In this document: in pieces, positions 7,432 to 14,484 of the stretch
Layout of the letters: every line of letters begins with the position of its first letter
Position numbering within the stretch: position 1 is the stretch's first letter
From: an uncultured Ruminococcus sp.
Lineage (GTDB): Bacteria > Bacillota > Clostridia > Oscillospirales > Ruminococcaceae
Direction of reading: 5' to 3'
DNA length: 18,636 nt
Assembly: GCA_900539095.1 (NCBI GenBank)
Contig: UQAR01000045.1
Location: 1-18,636 of the forward strand
Position numbers and translations under genes: made by a program
Notes under the pieces: generated by a model
Told to the model about the DNA's origin: nothing
The model's input: the letters and a program-made list of their open reading frames with translations, nothing else
The model's database searches: none

Positions 7432-9726
7432 TTGGCTGAAAAATTCTCAATAGATGATATAATTTCGGAATACAGCGAAAAAGTTGAAAACGATCTGAAA
7501 GCTGACGAGTCGGAAGATACCGACGAGGTAGCCGAGGAAGATAATTCTTCCCAGCAGGAGGCTGAACAGGATAATGAAATAAATGACTCAGATCATGACG
7601 ATTATGATCCTATAAAGGCGGTAGATTTTGACGACGAGCTGGCGGCAGATCAGGCAGAAGAGAAAAAGCGTAACGAAGAGAACGCCGCCCTGATAAATAA
7701 TCTCACCAAGCATAAAAAAGGCAAGGCCGCTAAACAGAGCGTTCCGCCTGTGAATAGGGCAAGCCTTAAAGATATAAAAATGGGACTTACCGGAAAGATA
7801 ATCCCTAAAACAGAAGAATTTGACAAGGCACTTATCCCTGATGACGCAACTTATGAGGAAAAGTCATCTATACTTTCACAGCACAGAAAAAAGAAAGTCG
7901 AAAACTTTGTTCTCAAAACCGATGAGCAAGACAATGAGCCTACAAGTGAGGAATCGGAAGATAAGAGCAGAACAGGTCAGACGGAGTTTAAAAAGTTTGA
8001 CGATGCAGAAAAGGTCTTGGGTTCTATAATACAGGTAAAGAGCAATCTTGTACTCAGACTTTGCGTGCTGCTTTTCACTGGCATTTTCAGTACATTTATT
8101 ACCGTTGCCAATGACCTTGAACTTCCGCTTATCAAAACTTTTGACAGAACTATCACCCCTGCGGCTTACCTGTTTACAAATACAGTGCTTGGACTTATAT
8201 CTATTGCAGTTTGCTATAATGTGATGCTTGCGGGAATAAAAAGCCTTTTCAAGCGAAAAGCTGACAATGACACCATAGCTGCACTGGGCATTTTTGTGAC
8301 AGTGATAGCGGGAATAATCAATCTGTTTGACCCTGAGTCCATTCGTGACAGCGTGTATCATGTTTATATATCCGCCGCTATAGTCGGGCTTATATTCAAC
8401 ACACTGGGCAAACTTATGATAGTTAAACGTACTGAGCGTAATTTCAGATATGTTGCAGGTGATTTTGAAAGGTATGCTGTTACATCTGTAGATGATGAAG
8501 AAACGGCAGAGAATTTCACAAGAGGTTCAGTCGCAGAACCTAAGATCGCAGCAATGAGAAAGACCGAGTTTGTTGACAACTTCATGAAAAACAGTTATAC
8601 TGCTGACATTTCGGACGAATATTCAAAGAAAGTAAGTCCGTATATTCTCATTGCAGGTATTGTTATAGCACTGCTTTCACTTATATTCGACAAGGGTGCA
8701 GCCAATATGAAGGAACGCCTTTTCATCGCTTTGGCGGCGTTCTCAGGCACAGTTACAATGTGTTCTTCATTCGCTGTAATGCTTATTGTAAATGTACCGC
8801 TGGCAAGAGCCACAAAGAAGTATCTTCAGTATTCAGCAGTAATGCTTGGTTATTCTTCAGTTGATGAGTTTGCCGATACCAATTCGCTGCTGGTAGACGC
8901 TGAACAGCTTTTCCCTAACGGAAGTATCGAACTTGCAAATCTCAAACTGCTTTCTGCTATTTCTATCGAGGACTGCATTTTAATGGCCGCAAGTCTTAGC
9001 TGTCAGTCGGGAAGTGTCCTCAGGTCTACATTCTACAAAATGTTAAGAGGCAAGACCGAACTGCTTTACCCTGTAGAAAGCTACATTTATGAGGACGGTC
9101 TTGGTCTTTCAGGCTGGATAGAAAATAAACGTGTGCTGCTTGGTACAAGAGAGCTTATGGAAAATCACTCTATTGACGGTCTGCCGTCTGAGGCTAAGGA
9201 GAAGGAGTACACCAAGGGCAATGTTGCGGTGTATCTCTCGATTTCAGGTATCACGGCTGCAATGTTTGTAATTGAGGTATCACCTAATCTGTCAGTCACA
9301 CGCTGGCTGCAAGAGCTTGAACTTGAAGGCATTACCACAGTGATAAGAACCGTTGACGGATTTCTATCACAGCGTTTCCTTTCAGATCTCTTTGATATCG
9401 AAAGTGACAGCGTTAAACTTCTGAGTTTCAGATATCATAAGGATTATGAAAGCGAAACAGAGTACGTTCCTCGTCAGGCATCGTCAATGCTTTGCAGCGG
9501 ACATTTTCCGTCATTTGCAATGCTTGTTATCGGTGCAAAGAGGCTTAAATTCACCGCAAAGCTCGGTGCGTCAGTGATGTACGGTGCGACGATACTTGCA
9601 GGTCTTATAGCACTTATAATGATGCTTGCAGGCTCGTTTGTACAGCTCACGCCAACGTTGGTGCTTGTTTACAATCTTGTTGTGACAGGTGCGGCACTGC
9701 TTGTTCAGCATATAAAGAGATTATAA
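7432..9726 (+). CDS. degenerate P1B-type ATPase-like membrane protein
   Basis: This is a 764-aa protein starting at TTG (7432) with AGGAGG eight bases upstream. Residues 1-195 are a charged, acidic, low-complexity cytoplasmic tail that opens FSIDDIISE. After it come four predicted helices (about 205-226, 244-268, 280-299, 309-331), a loop of about 70 aa, two helices (402-420, 429-455), a large cytoplasmic part (456-710) and two final helices (712-733, 740-759). That 4+2+2 pattern is the P1B metal-ATPase topology. The cytoplasmic part resembles P1B N/P domains: DGLGLSGWIENKRVLLGTRELMEN, then GNVAVYLSISGITAAMFVIE and LQELELEGITTVIRT. The catalytic motifs are lost: DKTGTLT corresponds to DAEQLFP (Asp489), TGDN to TVDG (640-643), the intramembrane CPC to CSS (444-446), and TGES, SEHP and GDGxND are not found. 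It is therefore probably a non-pumping pseudoenzyme; its role is unknown. Confidence 0.65.
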   Translation: MAEKFSIDDIISEYSEKVENDLKADESEDTDEVAEEDNSSQQEAEQDNEINDSDHDDYDPIKAVDFDDELAADQAEEKKRNEENAALINNLTKHKKGKAAKQSVPPVNRASLKDIKMGLTGKIIPKTEEFDKALIPDDATYEEKSSILSQHRKKKVENFVLKTDEQDNEPTSEESEDKSRTGQTEFKKFDDAEKVLGSIIQVKSNLVLRLCVLLFTGIFSTFITVANDLELPLIKTFDRTITPAAYLFTNTVLGLISIAVCYNVMLAGIKSLFKRKADNDTIAALGIFVTVIAGIINLFDPESIRDSVYHVYISAAIVGLIFNTLGKLMIVKRTERNFRYVAGDFERYAVTSVDDEETAENFTRGSVAEPKIAAMRKTEFVDNFMKNSYTADISDEYSKKVSPYILIAGIVIALLSLIFDKGAANMKERLFIALAAFSGTVTMCSSFAVMLIVNVPLARATKKYLQYSAVMLGYSSVDEFADTNSLLVDAEQLFPNGSIELANLKLLSAISIEDCILMAASLSCQSGSVLRSTFYKMLRGKTELLYPVESYIYEDGLGLSGWIENKRVLLGTRELMENHSIDGLPSEAKEKEYTKGNVAVYLSISGITAAMFVIEVSPNLSVTRWLQELELEGITTVIRTVDGFLSQRFLSDLFDIESDSVKLLSFRYHKDYESETEYVPRQASSMLCSGHFPSFAMLVIGAKRLKFTAKLGASVMYGATILAGLIALIMMLAGSFVQLTPTLVLVYNLVVTGAALLVQHIKRL

Positions 9727-9732
9727 AAAATA

Positions 9733-9767
9733 AAACCTCGGCTTGTGTTCAAAACAAACCGAGGTTT
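9733..9767. terminator. bidirectional terminator between the pseudo-ATPase gene and ung
   Basis: AAACCTCGG (9733-9741) pairs perfectly with CCGAGGTTT (9759-9767), and the stem extends by TTG/CAA after one mismatch. T-rich sequence follows on the plus strand and A-rich sequence precedes it, so it can stop transcription from both convergent genes. Confidence 0.8.
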
Positions 9768-9773
9768 ATTATT

Positions 9774-10448
9774 TTACTTATTGCTGATAGTCCAGTCTAT
9801 GGGCTGGATATTGTTGCTTGCAAGGAAATTATTGACCTGAGAGAAATGTCTGCAACCGAAAAAGCCGTTATAGGCTGACAGAGGAGACGGGTGAGCCGCC
9901 TTGAACACAGCGTGTATAGGGTTAGTTATCAACGGTGCTTTAGCCTTTGCATTGCCGCCCCACAATATAAAAGCAGTAGGTACATTGCGTTCATTGAGCT
10001 TTTTTATAACGGCATCAGTAAGCTGCTCCCAGCCCTTGCCCTTATGAGAATTAGGCTGACCCTGACGGACAGTAAGGACAGTGTTCATCATGAGCACTCC
10101 TTGTTTAGCCCAGTCAGTAAGCTCACCATTATTTGGGATAGGCACACCCAAGTCAGCATTAAGCTCTTTGAAAATATTCTGCAAAGACGGTGGGGGATTA
10201 ACACCAGCCTTAACAGAAAAACAAAGTCCATGAGCCTGTCCCGGACCATGGTAAGGATCCTGACCTATAATGACAGCCTTAACATTCTCATATGGCGTAT
10301 ACTTCAAGGAATTGAAAATATCATACATATTAGGGTAGACAGTATAGTGTGAGTATTCATATTTAAGAAACTCACGGAGCTTTAAATAATATTCCTTTTT
10401 AAATTCATCAGCAAGGATATCGTCCCAGCTATTACCGATATGAACCAT
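9774..10448 (-). CDS. ung: uracil-DNA glycosylase, family 1
   Basis: Ung cuts uracil from DNA at the start of base excision repair. The 224-aa length is normal. Visible motifs are GQDPYHGPGQAHGLCFSV with the catalytic Asp64, MNTVLTVRQGQPNSHKGKGWE with the uracil-recognising Asn122, ILWGGNAKAK, and the leucine-intercalation loop AAHPSPLSAYNGFFG with His186. The ATG at 10448 has no ribosome binding site at the usual distance. Instead it overlaps the stop codon of a 33-aa ORF as TAATG, so it is probably translated by coupling. It converges with the pseudo-ATPase gene and shares its terminator. Confidence 0.96.
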   Translation of the reverse strand: MVHIGNSWDDILADEFKKEYYLKLREFLKYEYSHYTVYPNMYDIFNSLKYTPYENVKAVIIGQDPYHGPGQAHGLCFSVKAGVNPPPSLQNIFKELNADLGVPIPNNGELTDWAKQGVLMMNTVLTVRQGQPNSHKGKGWEQLTDAVIKKLNERNVPTAFILWGGNAKAKAPLITNPIHAVFKAAHPSPLSAYNGFFGCRHFSQVNNFLASNNIQPIDWTISNK

Positions 10449-10549
10449 TACACAGCACTAATGACAGTTCCAACGATCAGTCCAAGTATAAGTGCGGCAA
10501 CCAGAGCGAGAACCAATATCCTCATGACCATAGGTTTCTTGTCGTTCAT
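10448..10549 (-). CDS. 33-aa single-pass membrane peptide, coupled to ung
   Basis: This small ORF begins ATG at 10549 and encodes MNDKKPMVMRILVLALVAAL followed by ILGLIVGTVISAV, a short basic N-terminus and then one hydrophobic helix covering about residues 9-32. AAAGGA lies ten bases upstream of the ATG. A plausible promoter (10579-10607) lies just upstream, and its stop shares one base with the ung start (TAATG). The arrangement explains why ung lacks its own ribosome binding site. I recognise no family. The ORF could be a genuine membrane microprotein or mainly a translational device for ung. Confidence 0.65.
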   Translation of the reverse strand: MNDKKPMVMRILVLALVAALILGLIVGTVISAV

Positions 10550-10578
10550 CAACTATCGTTCCTTTCATAAAATATATT

Positions 10579-10607
10579 ATTATAATTTTATCACATTTTC
10601 GCTCCAA
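10579..10607 (-). promoter_or_regulatory. promoter for the 33-aa ORF and ung
   Basis: On the minus strand, TTGGAG (10607-10602), a 17-base spacer and TATAAT (10584-10579) precede the 33-aa ORF by about 30 bases. The -10 box is perfect but the -35 box is weak. Confidence 0.5.
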
Positions 10608-10665
10608 AATCAACCGTTTGGAGGAAATTTATAAAATAATTGTTCTGAGCATTTTGTAGCATAGC

Positions 10666-10694
10666 TTGACAGCCCACAAAGTAGGGTGTATACT
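10666..10694 (+). promoter_or_regulatory. near-consensus promoter of the Xer recombinase gene
   Basis: A perfect TTGACA (10666-10671), a 17-base spacer and TATACT (10689-10694) form one of the best promoters in the window. Transcription would start near 10701, leaving a leader of about 130 bases that contains the palindrome at 10770-10801. Confidence 0.75.
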
Positions 10695-10769
10695 TAAAGC
10701 AGTGCACAACGGAGAGAGCCGACAAAGCGTAAAAGAGCCACAAACAGCCCCTCGCACAGCGTGTACAGA

Positions 10770-10801
10770 AAGTTTCACTAAATAAAAATTTAGTGAAACT
10801 T
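10770..10801. repeat. perfect palindrome upstream of the recombinase gene
   Basis: AAGTTTCACTAAAT (10770-10783) and its exact complement ATTTAGTGAAACTT (10788-10801) flank AAAA. No T run follows on either strand, so it is not a standard terminator. The size (about 11-12-bp arms around a 6-8-bp centre) is that of a tyrosine-recombinase core site. The arm TTAGTGAAACT matches the Bacillus dif half TTATGTAAACT at 8 of 11 positions (recalled sequence). It could instead be an operator or an mRNA leader hairpin. Confidence 0.9.
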
Positions 10802-10833
10802 AGAGAAGTGATAAACAAGGAGAATAAATATAA

Positions 10834-11814
10834 ATGAAACAAGCATATGTAGACGATTGCCCTTATTATCTTGACGATTTTCTAACTAATATGAAAGTAG
10901 TAAAAGACCGTTCAGATCGGACCGAAGAGGCTTATTTTATTGATATCCGCACATTCCTTAGATATCTTAATGTCAAGCACCGTGCAGTATCAGCTGAAAC
11001 ACCGTTCAATAAAATTAGTATAAAAGATACGCCAATAGAATGGCTTGAAAGTTTCACTCTCAATGACGCTTACGTTTATCTAAAATATCTTAAAGATGAC
11101 CGTGGAAACTCTACAAAGACCCGTGCACGCAAATGCTCGGCTTTGAAACAGTTTTATGTTTATCTTTCAAAGAAAGCCAAGCTTATCTCAAACAACCCAC
11201 TTGATGACCTCGAGCTGCCACATATCAATCAGGCTTTGCCAAAATATCTTTCTCTTGAACAAAGTCTTGAACTGCTACGTAATATCGAATCTAAAAATCA
11301 GGTCCGTGATTATTGTATCATTACATTATTTCTTAACTGCGGTATGCGTCTGAGCGAGCTTGTGGGCTTGAATTTAAGCGATTATAGCCGTGATAACAGA
11401 ACTCTGCGAGTCCTCGGTAAAGGCCGTAAAGAACGCATTATTTACCTTAACGACGCTTGCGTTTCTGCCCTTGATGAGTATATTGACACTACCCGTCCGC
11501 AAGTGGAACAAACTGCCATTTTCTTGTCAGCTAACAAAACAAGAATAAATAAACGCCGTGTTCAGCAAATCGTGGAGGAACAGCTCCAGCGTGCAGGACT
11601 TAGCAATCTTGGCATAACGACCCACAAGCTAAGGCATACAGCAGCTACGCTAATGTATCAGCATGGCGGTGTTGATACCCTTGTTTTAAAGGATATTCTA
11701 GGACACAAAAGCATTGCGACCACTGAGATATACACTCATTTGTCAGACGAAAACATTAAAGCTGCAATGAACTCAAATCCACTGTCAGAAGAATTTGACG
11801 AAAAGAAAAAATAG
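10834..11814 (+). CDS. Xer-family tyrosine recombinase (XerC/XerD-like)
   Basis: This 326-aa site-specific recombinase has the N-terminal SAM-like core-binding domain (about residues 10-115) and a C-terminal catalytic domain. All six catalytic residues are visible: Arg172 (NCGMRLSELVGL), Lys196 (LGKGRKER), His264 and Arg267 (THKLRHTAATLM), His291 (LGHKSIATTEIY) and the nucleophile Tyr300. AAGGAG lies 11 bases before the ATG. No phage or transposon genes are nearby, so it looks like a chromosomal Xer protein for dimer resolution rather than a mobile integrase, but I cannot tell XerC from XerD. It is expressed from a near-consensus promoter through a leader containing a perfect palindrome. It is convergent with the U32 gene. 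Confidence 0.88.
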   Translation: MKQAYVDDCPYYLDDFLTNMKVVKDRSDRTEEAYFIDIRTFLRYLNVKHRAVSAETPFNKISIKDTPIEWLESFTLNDAYVYLKYLKDDRGNSTKTRARKCSALKQFYVYLSKKAKLISNNPLDDLELPHINQALPKYLSLEQSLELLRNIESKNQVRDYCIITLFLNCGMRLSELVGLNLSDYSRDNRTLRVLGKGRKERIIYLNDACVSALDEYIDTTRPQVEQTAIFLSANKTRINKRRVQQIVEEQLQRAGLSNLGITTHKLRHTAATLMYQHGGVDTLVLKDILGHKSIATTEIYTHLSDENIKAAMNSNPLSEEFDEKKK

Positions 11815-11818
11815 CAAA

Positions 11819-11847
11819 AAGCCATGTGAAGAAAAATCACATGGCTT
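11819..11847. terminator. bidirectional terminator between the recombinase and U32 genes
   Basis: AAGCCATGTGA (11819-11829) and TCACATGGCTT (11837-11847) are fully complementary around a 7-base loop. TTTATT follows on the plus strand and AAAAA precedes the stem, giving a T run on the minus strand. It ends the recombinase transcript and the long thyX-to-U32 operon. Confidence 0.88.
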
Positions 11848-11853
11848 TATTCA

Positions 11854-13077
11854 TTATTTCTTCATGCGGATTATTGAATGTTCAGGGAAAACAAAATCTG
11901 ATTTGATCGACATCTTCATAGCTGCATGATTTGCAGTTTCTATCTCGTTTCCATACTCATCGAACATTTCTTCAACTATGAACTTTACAGGACTGCCCAC
12001 TGGTGAAAGCACTTCGACCTCGTCGCCCTTGTTGAACTTGTTTTTCTGGGTGCAGTATATTTTTCCACCGCCGCAGCCGTCAACCACAGCCACAACGTCA
12101 TATTCACGGATATATCCGCCGTTTTCATAATACTGGCTCTCCTTAGGGTGACCAAAGAAAAATCCCGTACAATACGCTCTGTGGCTTACCTTGAAAACCT
12201 CGTCCTTGAGCCACTGCGGCAGTTCAAAATGCTCAGGGTCAGCCTTATAAATGTCCATAGCCTTTCTGTAGGCGTTTGTGATAACAGATACATAATATGA
12301 TGATTTAGCTCTGCCCTCAATCTTAAAGCTGTTTACGCCTGCCTTGGCAAGCTTGTTTATGTGTTCAAGCACACACATATCCTTAGCATTAAGGATATAA
12401 GTTCCCTTTTCGTCCTCAAAAACCGGATAAAACTCGTTGGTGCGTTTTTCTTCCATAAGATGATATCCCCAGCGGCAAGGCTGAGCACATTCACCACGGT
12501 TAGCATCACGATTTACAATATACTGAGAAAGCAGACATCTGCCTGAAAAGCTCACGCACATTGCACCGTGCACAAAGCACTCTATCTCAAGATCTTTAGG
12601 TGTCTTATCCCTTATCTCTGCTATCTCTTCCAAGGAAAGCTCTCTTGCGAGCACTACCCTTTTCGCACCCATATTGTAAAATTCATTAGCTGTAACATAG
12701 TTGACAATACCTGCCTGAGTGGAAACGTGTATCTCCATATCAGGTGCATATTTCTTTATCAGTGAGAAAACGCCGATATCGTTGGCTATCATAGCGTCTA
12801 CACCAGCTGCAACAGCGTCGTTTACAAACTGTTCCAAATGGACTATCTCGTCATTGTGTGGCAGTGTGTTGCAAGTAAGATAAACACGCTTTCCTCTGCT
12901 ATGAGTCTCATCACACGCCTTCTTTAGAAGTTCAGCGTCAAAGCTGGCAGAGGCGGCTCTCATTCCGAAAGCCGTACCGCCAAGATAAACTGCATCAGCA
13001 CCAAAATCAAGTGCAGCATACAGACGTTCCATATCCCCAACTGGAGCAAGAACCTCCAGCAAATTATTTTCAGTCAT
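11854..13077 (-). CDS. trhP: U32-family protein, probable tRNA 5-hydroxyuridine synthesis protein TrhP
   Basis: This 407-aa cytoplasmic protein is of the peptidase U32 family. The members closest in context (B. subtilis YrrN/YrrO, E. coli YegQ) are required for 5-hydroxyuridine at the tRNA wobble position rather than being proven proteases. It begins LEVLAPVGDMERLYAALDFG, the usual U32 N-terminal barrel. It carries the family signature ECFVHGAMCVSFSGRCLLS, followed by GECAQPCRW; Cys174, 181, 197 and 201 are candidates for an iron-sulfur site. A C-terminal beta domain (NKFNKGDEVEVLSP) follows. It starts 18 bases after mltG with AAAGGA upstream. In Bacillus, yrrN and yrrO also sit just downstream of the mltG homologue yrrL, which supports the call. 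The length matches YrrO more than YrrN. Collagenase-type naming would be less informative. Confidence 0.72.
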   Translation of the reverse strand: MTENNLLEVLAPVGDMERLYAALDFGADAVYLGGTAFGMRAASASFDAELLKKACDETHSRGKRVYLTCNTLPHNDEIVHLEQFVNDAVAAGVDAMIANDIGVFSLIKKYAPDMEIHVSTQAGIVNYVTANEFYNMGAKRVVLARELSLEEIAEIRDKTPKDLEIECFVHGAMCVSFSGRCLLSQYIVNRDANRGECAQPCRWGYHLMEEKRTNEFYPVFEDEKGTYILNAKDMCVLEHINKLAKAGVNSFKIEGRAKSSYYVSVITNAYRKAMDIYKADPEHFELPQWLKDEVFKVSHRAYCTGFFFGHPKESQYYENGGYIREYDVVAVVDGCGGGKIYCTQKNKFNKGDEVEVLSPVGSPVKFIVEEMFDEYGNEIETANHAAMKMSIKSDFVFPEHSIIRMKK

Positions 13078-13095
13078 TAAAAATTCAATCCTTTA

Positions 13096-14469
13096 TTACT
13101 TTTTCTTTGCAAGACCAGCCTTAACAAGGTTTTCTTCATGCTCGTCAAGCGTCTTTGCATAGAATGTTTCGCCAGTTTTAAGATTATTACAGAAGTAATA
13201 GTAATCAGTCTTTTTAGGATCAAGAACAGCATTTATTGCAGCCATACCAGGGTTGCATATAGGTCCTGCTGGCAAGCCCTTGCACTTATATGTGTCATAA
13301 CATTCAGTATAATGCTCGATAGATGCCGTATTGTCAGCCTCGACCTTTATAACATCGTTGATATAATTCGTTGTCGTATCAGACTGGAGCATAGGGTAAG
13401 TGTCAGGGTCGTCAAGTCTGTTGAGGAATACAGACGCAACCTTTGGCATCTCGCTTTCTGACGCAGCCTCAAGCTGAACGATAGATGCAAGTGTCATGAC
13501 CTCGTTAAGGGACATTCCTGAGTTCTTTATCTTAGACTTCACAGTTTCATACTTCTTTTCAAACTGCTCTCTCAGTTTCTTAGTAACGTTACTTGCACTG
13601 TCCTCAACGTAAAACTCATATGTATCAGGATAGAAATAGCCCTCCATGCGATAGAACATATCGCCGTTATCGTCAATATCATTTTCAAAGTCATAGCCCT
13701 GATTTTTGTTGAATTCAAATAGGAAGTCCTCAGCGGAGCACACTTCGTTTTTCTCAAGCTTGTTAGCTATTTCAAGAAGGCTCTCACCCTCAGTGAACGT
13801 AATGCTTACAGTCTTATAAGATTCTCTCATCTGTGAAAGATTTTCGATTATCTCAGAATATCCGCTTGACGGCTGGAGCGTTATATCTCCCGGATAAATA
13901 GCCGCAGGTTTCTCTATCTTCAAAGCAAGCATAAACAGCTTTTTGTTCTTTATTACGCCTTCGTTCACAAGGATATCGGCGATCTCGCTGTTGGTCGAAC
14001 CTGCCGGGATATTGAATCTTATATCCTCGTCAGTTTTACCGATACCGTAATATTCCATACCTATAGAAATACCGCCCACAGCAAGTACAAGAGAAACCGT
14101 AAGTATCACAACAACAAGGATAACGCCGCCGAACAGCGAATTATTTACCTTGCCCTTCTTCTTTCTTTTCTTTTTCTTCTTTTTGCCGCCTTTGTTCTTA
14201 GGCTTAGGCGGTTCAGGCTTTTCTTCAACGCTTTCCTCTTCTTCAGGCTCTTCCGATACATCCTCAGACTCATCATCAATGACCTCAGGTATCTCCTGCT
14301 GCTCCTCTACAGCGTCACCAACCGACTCCACAGGCTCTGAAACCTCGACAGTATCAGCGACAGCCTCTGTGTCAACGCTCTCTGCGTCTGTTTCTTCCTT
14401 GTCGTCAGACTTCATTTTTGCGTTGACATCATTTATGATATCATCAACATTAAAATTCAGATCGTCCAT
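13096..14469 (-). CDS. mltG: endolytic murein transglycosylase MltG (YceG family)
   Basis: MltG cuts nascent glycan strands in the periplasm-facing side of the membrane and so sets glycan chain length. The 457-aa protein has a long acidic cytoplasmic tail (residues 1-90, opening FNVDDIIND), a very lysine-rich stretch (about 89-107), one transmembrane helix (about 112-134), a LysM-like region (FNIPAGSTNSEIADIL and later FTEGESLLEIANKL) and the YceG catalytic domain (EGYFYPDTYEF at 276-286, LASIVQLEAASE at 327-338, LQSDTTTNY). Where many MltG proteins have VEKE, this one has VQLE: the first Glu is Gln332 and the second, Glu334, is kept. AGGAAAGGAAG precedes the ATG. It lies 15 bases after the cyclo-ligase gene within the thyX operon. 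Confidence 0.9.
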   Translation of the reverse strand: MDDLNFNVDDIINDVNAKMKSDDKEETDAESVDTEAVADTVEVSEPVESVGDAVEEQQEIPEVIDDESEDVSEEPEEEESVEEKPEPPKPKNKGGKKKKKKRKKKGKVNNSLFGGVILVVVILTVSLVLAVGGISIGMEYYGIGKTDEDIRFNIPAGSTNSEIADILVNEGVIKNKKLFMLALKIEKPAAIYPGDITLQPSSGYSEIIENLSQMRESYKTVSITFTEGESLLEIANKLEKNEVCSAEDFLFEFNKNQGYDFENDIDDNGDMFYRMEGYFYPDTYEFYVEDSASNVTKKLREQFEKKYETVKSKIKNSGMSLNEVMTLASIVQLEAASESEMPKVASVFLNRLDDPDTYPMLQSDTTTNYINDVIKVEADNTASIEHYTECYDTYKCKGLPAGPICNPGMAAINAVLDPKKTDYYYFCNNLKTGETFYAKTLDEHEENLVKAGLAKKK

Positions 14470-14484
14470 TGTTTACTTCCTTTC

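Noticed and set aside
10702..10785. A 27-codon GTG-started leader ORF in the recombinase 5' leader, ending in the palindrome loop
   Set aside because: The GTG falls almost at the predicted transcription start with no ribosome binding site, and the codons show no peptide resembling a regulatory leader.
10770..10801. Palindrome as an intrinsic terminator or attenuator
   Set aside because: No T run follows on either strand and the stem is AT-rich, unlike the other terminators in this window.
10550..10833. Canonical 28-bp Firmicute dif site
   Set aside because: I looked for an ACTTCCTA...TATGTAAACT-type sequence here and in the other intergenic gaps and found no full match; only the symmetric palindrome has partial arm similarity.
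10590..10842. 83-aa minus-strand ORF upstream of the recombinase
   Set aside because: It starts inside the recombinase gene, has no ribosome binding site and spans the recombinase promoter and palindrome.
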